A stretch of DNA of 53,228 nucleotides from JAJFFW01 sp038531315 (GTDB lineage Bacteria > Pseudomonadota > Alphaproteobacteria > Caulobacterales > Parvularculaceae): contig JBCBBT010000020.1 in assembly GCA_038531315.1 (NCBI GenBank), positions 1 to 53,228 of the forward strand, read 5' to 3'. A program made the position numbers and the translations under genes. Positions 1 to 9,082 of the stretch are shown here, piece after piece. The notes under the pieces were generated by a model. The model saw nothing but the letters and a program-made list of their open reading frames with translations, made no database searches and was not told the origin of the DNA. The first letter of the stretch is position 1, and every line of letters begins with the position of its first letter.

Positions 1-4
1 GTAA

Positions 5-1963
5 AACCTGCGGATCGGCGGCGATGTTCTGGTCGTCCACGGCCTGTTTTTTCGCGATGGCGGCAGTCCGTCGTAGGAAGTCATCGCCTTTCGTCGCGAC
101 TCAAAAACCCTGGCAAACAACACACGATTGTCTGAGGTTGTCATCGACGGCTTCAACAAGCCCGATCGCGCCGACCAGGACAACTGGATTGTTTTGTTCG
201 GCCGCAACAATCGGATCGATCACAGTTATTTTGCAGGAAAAACCAATCGCGGGCCAACGCTTGTTGTGCGACTGAACACGGAGGCAAGCCGCCAGAATCA
301 GCACACCATTGATCATAATTACTTCGGGTACAGACCGTCGCTGGGCGGCAATGGCGGCGAGACGATCCGGATTGGCGTCAGCGGCACCTCACGCACGCAG
401 TCCCAGACGATAATTGCGAGAAACTTCTTTGAACGTTGCGACGGCGAGGTTGAGATCATTTCGATCAAGTCCGAAGGCAATACAGTCGCCGAAAATGTCT
501 TTTATGAGTCGCGCGGCGCGGTTGTCTTTCGCCATGGCGGCAATAACGAAGTCTACAGGAATGTCTTCCTCGGCAATGGCGCGCCGGATACGGGCGGCGT
601 CCGTGTGATCAATGAAAATCAGACCGTACGCGACAACTACTTCGAAGGCTTGCGCGGTGAGAAATTCCTGAGTGCGCTGACGATCATGAACGGCGTCCCG
701 AATTCGCCGATCAATCGCTATCATCAGGTCAAAAACGCCCGCGTCGCAAACAACAGCTTTCTCGATATTGCGTCAATTGGACTGGCGGTCGGCAGCGATG
801 AAGAGCGCAGTGCGACGCCGGTCGATAGCGTTGTGTCAAAAAATCTGTTCGTCAGCGCGTCGCCGTCGCCTGTTTCCGTCTTCGACGACATTTCGGGCAT
901 CCGTTTTGCCGAGAACGTCACCAATAACCCGGCGCTTTCCGATATTGCGTCAACCGTCAAGCCGGCATTGAAACTGGTTCGTGCGGAAAACGGACTTTTG
1001 TATCCGGACGATGAGGCGCTGTCGGAGGTCGGTGCGCCGCGCGATCTGGATCCGGTGAAGCGCAAAAAGACTGGTCCCACATGGTTCGATAAGCCTGCTG
1101 TCGGCGAGACATCGGCAAAGGCGCGAAAAGTCAAACGCGGCGGCGGCGCGCTTGCGGCCGCGCTCGCCGAGGCGCCTGACGGGGCGGTTCTGAAGCTTTC
1201 CTCTGGACGCTATGCGCTCGATGGGCCGTTGGCGATTGATCGCGCCATCACGATCAGGGGACCGCGTCGCGGCAAACCCGCAATCCTATCGGCCAGCGGC
1301 GCATCCGTCTTTTCGCTTTTGGCCGGCGGCCGCTTGACGCTTTCTAATGTCAACCTCGTCGCCAGCGCTGAAAACAAAGCAATCATTGCGGCGCGCGGTG
1401 AAACCTATAAAGGCGCATACGAACTTTCCGTTAAAAATACGGCCTTTGCCATGGGAGAGGCGTCCGCTGCGATCCCCGCAATCATGGCTGACCCTGCGAC
1501 ATTCGCCGAAGCGATTTCGCTCGCGGATGTTTCGGTGAAAGACTGGAAGGGCGCCTTCGTTGCGCTGAGCGGCGCTGGCCTCGACGGGTATTATCTGGCG
1601 GATGATATCGCCATCAACAATTCGACTTTTGAGAATGTCGGCGGTCCGCTTATATCGTTTGGGCGCGAAGGCCGAGACGAAAGTACGTTTGGCCCGCGGT
1701 TTAACCTCGTAAGTTCGACGCTTGATAACGTGAACCCCGATGCTGTCGCCATAGATCTTGACGGCATTGACGGCGTCAGGATCGAAGGCAACACCGTGTC
1801 CAATTCGGGCGAGATCAAAATCCGCAAGCGGGTCCTGGGGCTCAAATTCGCGATAGCCGGCAACAGGTTGGAGAACTCCGGCGGTGCGATCCTGACGGGC
1901 GTCGACGGAGAGCCGCTCGATGTCGGCGCCGCCGGCTTCACGAACAGCAAAGCGTCACAATGA
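5..1963 (+). pseudogene. PL6 family alginate lyase (chondroitinase-B-like), 5' partial, in-frame TAG
   Basis: This is a two-domain polysaccharide lyase family 6 protein that would cleave alginate in the periplasm or outside the cell. The first right-handed beta-helix contains the PL6-typical stretch ending SRGAVVFRHGGN (around base 510-545), where the family has its catalytic/substrate Arg-His region. A second beta-helix starts around base 1130. Family-like sequence in this frame reaches upstream to base 5 (NLRIGGDVLVVHGLFFRDGG), but TAG at 74-76 and TAA at 2-4 interrupt it. Downstream the frame is clean for over 600 codons, and a TTG at 128 is the first possible restart. Either the gene is recently inactivated or truncated, or the sequence has errors; the true start lies left of the window. 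The stop overlaps the PL17 start by 4 bases, so the two genes are translationally coupled. Family call is confident; intactness is not. Confidence 0.8.
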
Positions 1964-4149
1964 AAACCGTTATCCCAGTCGCCTTGGCCGCATTGGCGTT
2001 TTTGTTCGCGCCATCGACTGCAGTCGCGGGCGCGGGCGAGCATCCCTCGCTGATCATGACGGCGGACGGGGTTCGCGATATCAAGACCGCCAAAAAATCC
2101 TATGCGCTTTTTGAGGCGGCGCTCGACGAAGCCAAAGCGCGGGTTGCGCGCAGTATCGAAGAAGGCGTCATCGTGCCGGCCCCGAAAGATCCCGGCGGCG
2201 GGTACACGCATGAGCGACACAAAGAAAATTACAAAATTATTCACGACGCGGGGCTGCTTTTTCAGATCACCGGCGATGAAGCCTATCGCGATCATGCGGC
2301 GGCGATGCTGCTGGCCTACGCGGACATCTACAAAGATCTGCCGCCCCATCCGGCGCGCAAAAAACAGTCGCCCGGAAAATTGTTCTGGCAGAATCTTAAC
2401 GAGTCCGTGTGGCTCGTGTACACGATCCAGGGATATGACGCCGTCGCCGGCGCGCTGAGCGATACGGTTCGTAAGCGGATCGAAGACGATCTCCTACGAC
2501 CTGCGGCGGATTTTCTGTCGCTCGATAGTCCTGAAACGTTCCGGAAAATTCACAATCATGGCACTTGGGCCGCCGCCGCTGTCGGCATGACCGGCTATGC
2601 GCTTGACGACGCGGGCCTCGTTACGCGTGCATTGATGGGACTTGACGGCGATGGATCGAGCGGATTTCTGGCGCAACTTGACCAGCTATTCTCGCCGGAC
2701 GGGTACTACACCGAGGGGCCTTATTATCAGCGCTATGCGCTGATGCCTTTCGTTGTTTTCGCCCAATCGATTGAAAACAACGAGCCCGACCGAAAGATTT
2801 TCGATTATCGTGACCGCATCTTGTTGAAAGCGATCGATACGACGGTTCAGTTAAGCTATGCCGGCAAGTTTTTTCCGATCAACGATGCGATCAGGGAAAA
2901 AGGTCTCGATACCCCGGAATTAGTCTATGGCGTCGCGACGGCTTACGCCCTGACCGGGCGTCAGGATCTTCTTTCGGTCGCGGCTTATCAGGGCAAGACG
3001 ATTTTGAGCGGCGACGGTTTGGCGGTCGCGCGCGGCGCGGCCAGGAACGCTGAGGAAGATTTTGCGTTTCGCTCCTTGTTGCTTCGCGACGGGCCAAACG
3101 GCGATCAGGGTGCGTTGGCGATCATGCGAATGGGCGAGGGCGGCCTTGCGCAGACCGTCATTGCAAAGAACACATCGCACGGATTTGGCCATGGGCACTT
3201 TGACAAGCTTGCAATCGCCATGTTCGATAATGGGAATGAAATTCTCTCCGACTACGGCGCGGCGCGTTTCCTGAATGTGCCGACCAAAGAGGGCGGGCGC
3301 TATCTTCCGGAGAACCAAAGCTGGGCGAAGCAGTCGATTGCGCATAACACCCTCGTCGTCAATGAGACGACGCAATTCGGCGGCGTCTGGAAAAACTCTC
3401 AAAAACACTGGCCGCAACAAATCGCGTTTGAAACCAGGGACGGCTTGCGGGCGTCATCGGCAGTTTTGTCTGAAGGCTATGACGGGGCCGAGGTCCGGCG
3501 CACCGTCGTGCAATTGAGCGATCCGGCGCTGGCGGCGCCGGTGCTTCTCGATGTTGTGCGCGTTGTCGCCGAAAAGGCGTCGACTTTTGACCTGCCGTTT
3601 TATGTCGCCGGTCAGCTGGTCGACTTCGATGGCGACTTGAAAAAGAACAGGGCGTCGATGACGCCGCTCGGCGAGAAAGACGGCTATCAGCATCTCTGGA
3701 AAGAAGCGACCGGCCGCCCGGCGGCGCGGACGATCCGCACCTCGTGGCTGAATGACGGCCGGTTTTATACGCTCCATGCTCATGCGCCGGAAGACACCGC
3801 GCCCGTTTTTGTTCTTCTGGGGGCGAACGATCCGAATTTCAATCTGAGGCCGGAACGCGGGCTGATCCTCAGAGCGCCAAAAGCGAAAGAAGCGACATTC
3901 GTGAGCGTCATGGAGCCTCACGGCGTTTACGACGCCGCAGCTGAGTTCACCGTCGGCAGCCAATCGCAGATCGCCTCGGTTGATTACCGCGCCATCAATG
4001 GCGCGGACCTTGTTCGGCTTAAAACGCATGACGGCGCAGAGATCGCCGTCGCGATTTCCAACGACCCTAACCCAGATAAAACCCACGCTGTAACGCTTGA
4101 CGAGCGCGATTGGCGCTGGACCGGCTTCATAAAAAAATTCGGGGGCTGA
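1960..4149 (+). CDS. PL17 oligoalginate lyase (heparinase II/III-like)
   Basis: Exolytic alginate lyase that releases unsaturated monouronates, which open to 4-deoxy-L-erythro-5-hexoseulose uronate (DEHU). The 729-residue length fits PL17. A signal peptide (residues 1 to about 23, ending AVAG) points to export. The N-terminal alpha/alpha toroid carries the conserved pair Asn199-His200 (HNHGTW) and the catalytic-type tyrosine region GPYYQRY (Tyr256). The C-terminal beta-sheet part has HGHFDKLAI and the IAHNTLVVNE segment typical of heparinase II/III-like enzymes. The ATG overlaps the PL6 stop in ATGA, and KdgF follows after 2 bases. Residue roles are assigned by analogy with Alg17C-type enzymes, not tested here. 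Confidence 0.93.
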   Translation: MKTVIPVALAALAFLFAPSTAVAGAGEHPSLIMTADGVRDIKTAKKSYALFEAALDEAKARVARSIEEGVIVPAPKDPGGGYTHERHKENYKIIHDAGLLFQITGDEAYRDHAAAMLLAYADIYKDLPPHPARKKQSPGKLFWQNLNESVWLVYTIQGYDAVAGALSDTVRKRIEDDLLRPAADFLSLDSPETFRKIHNHGTWAAAAVGMTGYALDDAGLVTRALMGLDGDGSSGFLAQLDQLFSPDGYYTEGPYYQRYALMPFVVFAQSIENNEPDRKIFDYRDRILLKAIDTTVQLSYAGKFFPINDAIREKGLDTPELVYGVATAYALTGRQDLLSVAAYQGKTILSGDGLAVARGAARNAEEDFAFRSLLLRDGPNGDQGALAIMRMGEGGLAQTVIAKNTSHGFGHGHFDKLAIAMFDNGNEILSDYGAARFLNVPTKEGGRYLPENQSWAKQSIAHNTLVVNETTQFGGVWKNSQKHWPQQIAFETRDGLRASSAVLSEGYDGAEVRRTVVQLSDPALAAPVLLDVVRVVAEKASTFDLPFYVAGQLVDFDGDLKKNRASMTPLGEKDGYQHLWKEATGRPAARTIRTSWLNDGRFYTLHAHAPEDTAPVFVLLGANDPNFNLRPERGLILRAPKAKEATFVSVMEPHGVYDAAAEFTVGSQSQIASVDYRAINGADLVRLKTHDGAEIAVAISNDPNPDKTHAVTLDERDWRWTGFIKKFGG

Positions 4150-4151
4150 CA

Positions 4152-4538
4152 ATGTCGCAAAGTATCGAAAAAACCGCGCCGGGTCCGGAAAAACGACCGT
4201 CTTTTATTCTGCGGGCGCAAACGCCGGTCGAGGAAATCGAACCGGGCATCAAGCGCCAGCTGCTTGGATATGACGATCAGATCATGGCTGTGCGGGTCTG
4301 GTTCGAGGCCGGCGCCGTCGGGCAGCTCCATTCCCACCCGCATGCGCAAGTCTCTTATGTAGAATCCGGTCGGTTCGATGTGACGGTCGGCGACGATACG
4401 GAAATGCTGACGGCGGGCGACAGCTTTTATATCGAACCGCATGTCTCCCATGGCGCCGTCTGCCTCGAGGCGGGGGTTCTGATCGATATGTTCTCGCCGA
4501 TGCGTGAGGACTTCCTCGGCGGGAGAGAGCGCACGTGA
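4152..4538 (+). CDS. kdgF: KdgF-type cupin, unsaturated uronate linearisation
   Basis: A 128-residue single-domain cupin. KdgF proteins speed ring opening of 4,5-unsaturated uronates released by alginate or pectin lyases to the linear ketouronate. The cupin metal motif is visible as QLHSHPHAQVSYVESGRF, with a second-motif His in EPHVSHGAV. I placed the start at the ATG at 4152 because the upstream extension overlaps the PL17 coding end; MSQSIEK is the natural N-terminus. Its place between PL17 and the transporter supports the role. The stop overlaps the following GTG start. Confidence 0.88.
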   Translation: MSQSIEKTAPGPEKRPSFILRAQTPVEEIEPGIKRQLLGYDDQIMAVRVWFEAGAVGQLHSHPHAQVSYVESGRFDVTVGDDTEMLTAGDSFYIEPHVSHGAVCLEAGVLIDMFSPMREDFLGGRERT

Positions 4539-5815
4539 TCAAAAATCGATTGAGATGGATGATTGTCAGCCTCGTCGCGCTCGCGACGATCATCAATTAC
4601 ATAGACAGAGGCGCGCTCGGCTTTTTATGGCCGGAAATCTCCGAAGATCTCGGTCTTTCGAAGAACGATTACGCGATCATCCTCAATGTTTTCACCTTCG
4701 CGTATGCGTTCGGACAAACGCTGTTTGGGAAGATTTTCGACTGGATTGGCACGCGCCTCGGGTTCATTTTGTCGATCACCGTATGGTCTGCGGCGACGAT
4801 GCTTCACGCTGTGGCGTCGGGTCTCGGGTCGTTTGCGGTGTTCCGCGGATTGCTCGGCGTTTCTGAAGCGGGCAACTGGCCGGGCGCGACGAAAGCGAAC
4901 GCCGAGTGGTTCCCCATCAAAGAGCGCGCCTTTGCGCAAGGGATTTTCAATTCCGGCGCCGCAATCGGCGGCATCATCTCGGCGCCTGTCGTCGCATATC
5001 TGTTTGTATTCTTTGACAGCTGGCGGGCGACTTTCATTGCGGTCGGCGCCATTGGGTTCCTTTGGCTTATTCCCTGGCTCATTCTTTATAAGTCGGGTCC
5101 GGACAAACATCCGTGGCTCTCATCGGAAGAGCGCGATTATATTCTGTCCGGACAACGCAACAAGGATACAAATGAAGTCGCCACCTACGCGCCGTCTTCC
5201 GGCGAAATCCTCTCCCGGCGGGAAAGCTGGGGGGTTATACTGGCGTCGTTTTTCCTCGACCCGATCTGGTGGCTCTTTGTGGGCTGGTTGCCGCTTTACC
5301 TGGCGGAGACCTATGGCTTTGGCGTGAAGGAAATCGGCCTTTACGCATGGGTTCCTTATGTGGGGGCGATGTTCGGCGCATGGTTTGGCGGGTTGCTCGC
5401 CCAAAACAGGATCGCGGCGGGTTGGTCGGTCAATAAAGTGCGCAAATTCGTGATCGGGCTCGGCGGGCTCATCATGTTGGTTTCTCTGCTGATGACCATT
5501 AAAGCCGCCACGCCGCTTATGGCGGTGTTGCTGATGGCGGCGATCCTGTTCGGCTTCCAGACGTCGGTCGGCAACATCCAGACCCTGCCGAGCGATCTTT
5601 ACAGCGGCAAGTCCGTCGGTTCGTTGGCGGGCTTCGCCGGCACCGCTGCGAAACTCGCCGTCGTATTCTTGAACTTCCTCATACCCGTTATCACCAAAGA
5701 CAGCTATGCGCCGGCCTTCATCGTCGGCGCGGCGCTGGCGATTTTAAGCGTTTTGTCCGTATGGGTATTGTGCGGGCGCATCCAACCGTTACAGCCGCGC
5801 GGCGCCGCGGCGTGA
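4535..5815 (+). CDS. MFS transporter, anion:cation symporter (hexuronate/ExuT-like)
   Basis: A 426-residue major facilitator with about 12 hydrophobic segments. The N-terminus (INYIDRGALGFLWPEI) and the AEWFPIKERAFAQGIFNSG loop are typical of the ACS/ExuT-type MFS branch that carries hexuronates and related acids. Its substrate here is probably monomeric unsaturated uronate or DEHU, inferred from the flanking kdgF and DEHU reductase genes. Start is GTG at 4535 in a GTGA overlap with kdgF, preceded by GGGAGAG. Confidence 0.9.
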   Translation: MIKNRLRWMIVSLVALATIINYIDRGALGFLWPEISEDLGLSKNDYAIILNVFTFAYAFGQTLFGKIFDWIGTRLGFILSITVWSAATMLHAVASGLGSFAVFRGLLGVSEAGNWPGATKANAEWFPIKERAFAQGIFNSGAAIGGIISAPVVAYLFVFFDSWRATFIAVGAIGFLWLIPWLILYKSGPDKHPWLSSEERDYILSGQRNKDTNEVATYAPSSGEILSRRESWGVILASFFLDPIWWLFVGWLPLYLAETYGFGVKEIGLYAWVPYVGAMFGAWFGGLLAQNRIAAGWSVNKVRKFVIGLGGLIMLVSLLMTIKAATPLMAVLLMAAILFGFQTSVGNIQTLPSDLYSGKSVGSLAGFAGTAAKLAVVFLNFLIPVITKDSYAPAFIVGAALAILSVLSVWVLCGRIQPLQPRGAAA

Positions 5816-5849
5816 CATCAACCCATCAGCCTTTAACAGGGGTAAGACT

Positions 5850-6605
5850 ATGACGTCACTGAAAGACAAAATCGCCATTGTCACTGGCGGCGCGCGCGAT
5901 ATCGGCCGTTCCTGCTCGGTGAAACTCGCCGCGTCCGGCGCCAAGGTTGTTGTCAATTATTACAACAATGAAGAAACCGCCGACGAGACCGTTTCGATTA
6001 TCGAAAGGACCGGCGGCGCGGCGGTCAAAGTCAAAGGCGATATGACCGTTAAAGGCGATGTTGAAAATCTGGTGGCGGTGACGCGCGAGAGCTTCGGCGA
6101 CAAAATTCACGTGCTCGTCAACAATGTCGGCGGCCTCGTTGCGCGCAAAAAGCTCGAAGAAATGGACGAGGAATTCCTCAACCACATCATGGCGCTCAAT
6201 TTCAATTCAACGTTCCTCGCGACGCAGGCCGTCGTCCCTCATATGGTTGACGGCGGCGCCATCGTGAATCTCGCTTCGCTCGCCGGGCGCGACGGCGGCG
6301 GGGGCGGGGCGAGCGCCTATGCGGCCTCGAAGGCGGCCGTCTCGACGTTCACCCGCAGCATGGCGAAGGAGTTAGGCCCGCAAGGCATCCGCGTGAACGC
6401 GCTCTGTCCCGGCATGATCGACACCACATTTCATGATACCTTCACGCCCGACGCGGCGCGGCGGAACGTTGAGGCGACAGTGCCGCTCCGCCGTCAGGGC
6501 CATCCCGATGATTGCGGCGATCTTGTCGCCTATCTTGCATCCGACGCGGCGGCCTATATCACGGGCGCCAATATCGATATCAATGGCGGCATGTTTTTCT
6601 CATAG
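5850..6605 (+). CDS. SDR oxidoreductase, probable DEHU reductase
   Basis: A classical short-chain dehydrogenase of 251 residues. It has the cofactor motif TGGARDIG near residue 12, the NNVGG segment, the catalytic Tyr-Lys motif YAASK, and the C-terminal DINGGMFFS. In alginate operons this type of enzyme reduces DEHU to 2-keto-3-deoxygluconate (KDG). That function is inferred from its place between the uronate transporter and the KDPG aldolase/KDG kinase genes. NADH versus NADPH preference cannot be read safely. Confidence 0.88.
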   Translation: MTSLKDKIAIVTGGARDIGRSCSVKLAASGAKVVVNYYNNEETADETVSIIERTGGAAVKVKGDMTVKGDVENLVAVTRESFGDKIHVLVNNVGGLVARKKLEEMDEEFLNHIMALNFNSTFLATQAVVPHMVDGGAIVNLASLAGRDGGGGGASAYAASKAAVSTFTRSMAKELGPQGIRVNALCPGMIDTTFHDTFTPDAARRNVEATVPLRRQGHPDDCGDLVAYLASDAAAYITGANIDINGGMFFS

Positions 6606-6640
6606 AGCCGGGTTTCGGCGCATTGCAACAGGACCAGACG

Positions 6641-7273
6641 GTGGATAACGAACAGGCTCAAAAGCTCGCTGAGACGCGCGTCGTCCCGCTTGTTCAGGCG
6701 GACGACGTTGAGACCGCGCTTAAGATTTCGCAGGCGCTGATCGACGGCGGGCTCCACGTGCTTGAAGTTGTTCTGCGAACGGATAATGCGCTGAAGTGCC
6801 TCGAAGCGATCGCCGGCACGTTTCCGGATGCTCATGTCGGCGCCGGAACCGTTCTGAGCGCCGATCAGTGTCGCGCGGTCATCGAAAGGGGCGCCGACTT
6901 CATCGTTTCGCCCGGCCTTGATCCGGCGTCGGTCGGCGCTGCGCAGGCCAAAAACGTGCCGATCTATCCCGGCGTCGCCACGGCGAGCGAAGCCCAACAA
7001 GCATGGAATCTCGGCCTGCGGACGGTGAAGTTCTTCCCAGCGAGCCTCGCCGGCGGGCCGAAAATGCTGAAGGCGCTGGGCTCGGTGTTTCGCGATATGC
7101 GGTTCATGCCGACGGGCGGCGTCAGCGCTGATAATTTGAAGGACTATTTGTCCGTACCCTCCGTGGTCGCTTGCGGCGGCAGCTGGCTGACGCCGGCGGA
7201 TGCGATTGCGCGGGGCGACTACGCCGCCATCACAACGCTCGCCCGGGAAGCGATTGCAATCGCGCGCCGCTAG
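6641..7273 (+). CDS. eda: 2-keto-3-deoxy-6-phosphogluconate aldolase
   Basis: Class I aldolase of about 210 residues that splits KDPG into pyruvate and glyceraldehyde-3-phosphate. The Schiff-base lysine lies in TVKFFPAS (Lys130). GAGTVLS, FIVSPGLDP and MPTGGVSADN are standard for the family. I chose GTG at 6641 as start: AGGA stands 7 bases upstream, and longer versions run into the SDR gene. It works with the next gene (KdgK) at the end of the alginate route. Confidence 0.93.
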   Translation: MDNEQAQKLAETRVVPLVQADDVETALKISQALIDGGLHVLEVVLRTDNALKCLEAIAGTFPDAHVGAGTVLSADQCRAVIERGADFIVSPGLDPASVGAAQAKNVPIYPGVATASEAQQAWNLGLRTVKFFPASLAGGPKMLKALGSVFRDMRFMPTGGVSADNLKDYLSVPSVVACGGSWLTPADAIARGDYAAITTLAREAIAIARR

Positions 7274-7294
7274 CGCGCCACAGGACGGTTCATC

Positions 7295-8323
7295 ATGTCT
7301 ACATTTCTGTCATTCGGCGAAATCATGTTGCGGCTGAAGTCGCCCAGTCACGAGCGCCTGTTTCAGTCGCCACAGTTGGAGGCGACATTTGGCGGCGGCG
7401 AGGCGAATGTGGCGGTTGCGCTCAGCAATTACGGCCTGCCGGCGGTGTTTGTGACGGCGCTTCCGGACAATGCGATCGGCGACGCGGCGATCGGCGAGTT
7501 ACGCCGTTTTGGCGTCGACACGTCCATGATCCGCCGGTCCGGCGATCGTGTGGGCGTATATTTCCTTGAAACGGGGGCCAATCAACGCCCGTCAAAAGTC
7601 GTCTACGACCGCGCCCGTTCGGCGATTTGCGACTGCGGGCCGGGTGATTTTGACTGGAGCGCAATCTACGCGGACGCAAAGTGGCTCCACATAACGGGCA
7701 TCACGCCGGCGCTGAGTCAGTCGGCGGCTGATCTCAGTCTCGAATGCGTCAAGGCGGCGAAGGCGCATGGCGTCACGGTGTCGTGCGACTTCAACTATCG
7801 CGGCAAACTCTGGAAGTACGGAAAAACCGCCCCTGAGGTGATGACCGAGCTTGTAAAATATGTCGATGTCGGCATCGCCAACGAAGAAGACTGCCAGAAA
7901 TCGCTCGGCGTCAGCGTCGATGTGGATGTGGAAAGCGGCGCGCTTGATACGGCGAAATACGAAGCGCTATCGGCCAGAATGCTGGAGCTTTATCCGGACA
8001 TGTCGACGATTGCGATCACCCTGCGCGAAAGCCATAGTGCGGATCAAAATGGCTGGTCGGCCTGTCTTCGCGACGCCGATGGATTCAAACTGAGCCGGCG
8101 CTATCAGATTACGGACATCGTCGACCGCGTCGGCGGCGGCGACAGCTTCGCCTCAGCGCTGATTTACGGCCTCAACGCCTATGAAGACCGGCGGCAATCG
8201 CTGGAATTCGCCGTCGCCGCGAGTTGCCTCAAACACTCGATCATGGGCGACTTTAATCGGGTCACCGTAGACGAAGTCGAAAAACTCATGTCAGGCGACG
8301 GATCAGGCCGCGTCCAACGCTAG
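7295..8323 (+). CDS. kdgK: 2-keto-3-deoxygluconate kinase (PfkB family)
   Basis: A 342-residue ribokinase/PfkB-family sugar kinase. It has the N-terminal FGGGEANVAVALSNYG motif and the C-terminal anion-hole/catalytic motif DRVGGGDSFASALIYG, where the Asp is the catalytic base. It phosphorylates KDG to KDPG for the aldolase encoded just upstream. It is the last gene of the operon; no clear rho-independent terminator follows. Confidence 0.92.
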   Translation: MSTFLSFGEIMLRLKSPSHERLFQSPQLEATFGGGEANVAVALSNYGLPAVFVTALPDNAIGDAAIGELRRFGVDTSMIRRSGDRVGVYFLETGANQRPSKVVYDRARSAICDCGPGDFDWSAIYADAKWLHITGITPALSQSAADLSLECVKAAKAHGVTVSCDFNYRGKLWKYGKTAPEVMTELVKYVDVGIANEEDCQKSLGVSVDVDVESGALDTAKYEALSARMLELYPDMSTIAITLRESHSADQNGWSACLRDADGFKLSRRYQITDIVDRVGGGDSFASALIYGLNAYEDRRQSLEFAVAASCLKHSIMGDFNRVTVDEVEKLMSGDGSGRVQR

Positions 8324-9082
8324 GCGGCGCGGTCGAGCGGCAATTAAATTCTTTATTTAGCGCCCCCGCGATGACGCAACATTCCTGATTTGTCTCGTAC
8401 GGTGCAGCAGGAGACGCTGATGTGAACGCCCTACCGTCCGGCGTCAGATATCTTGGCAATCGAGAACCGGACTTTGGATGGGGTTCTCTTTGGAATTTCA
8501 GCAATATGTAATTGGCGATGTTATTTAGTAACTAATAATCTTAGTAGCGTCGTTGACTTTCTGCGAGGCGCGGCATTTACCAGTAACGAAGCAAAACGGA
8601 ATTCGGAAAGTAAAAAGACCTTTTAAATACAAAGACTTAATTCATCTGTTTTGATATCATCAATTGGTTTCTCATGGATAAGGCTTCTGTCTTTCGTGCT
8701 TGGTCCCGCGGATCATCCGCCCCGCTTTCCATGTGCGCCCGGTTGCATGCCGATATGCTCGATTAGCATCGATCCCGACCTCACGCAGACGTGCGAGCTC
8801 CCGGCGCCGGACCACTCTCCTGTTGAAAAAGACTTCAATTGCAACAGAATAAGCACTCACTTTCTCCAGTGTATTGATAGCAGCCTTCTGAAATTACACA
8901 GAAAAGTTATCTCAGCCATCTTCTAAGCCGGCAGCGCATCGTGCCGTGATGCTCGGTTTTTTCAAGCGGCGCTGATGGTGCTCGCGATGTTGCTCACAGC
9001 CAGGCGAAAACCGCTCTCGAACATTGATCTGCCAGCTCCTCTGAAATACACTTATCATCAATGGGGTCATCAGGGGGGCTTC
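8324..9082. other. 759-base intergenic region, no convincing gene
   Basis: This stretch separates the alginate operon from the propeller/protease operon. It includes a relatively AT-rich part (about 8500-8660). Short open frames in it have no recognisable domain, ribosome site or codon pattern. A 7-base inverted repeat (GAGAACC at 8462-8468, GGTTCTC at 8482-8488) and a weak GCATC/GATGC hairpin followed by six Ts (about 8944-8968) could help end transcription. The promoter of the next operon must lie here, but I cannot place it. Confidence 0.5.

Noticed and set aside
2494..4451. Long minus-strand ORFs opposite the lyase and cupin genes
   Set aside because: Shadows of strongly supported plus-strand genes, rich in Arg and without domains; same for other antisense frames through the window.
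8651..8926. 91-codon ORF in the 8.3-9.1 kb gap
   Set aside because: No start signal, no recognised domain and odd Cys/Pro/Ser composition; probably chance.
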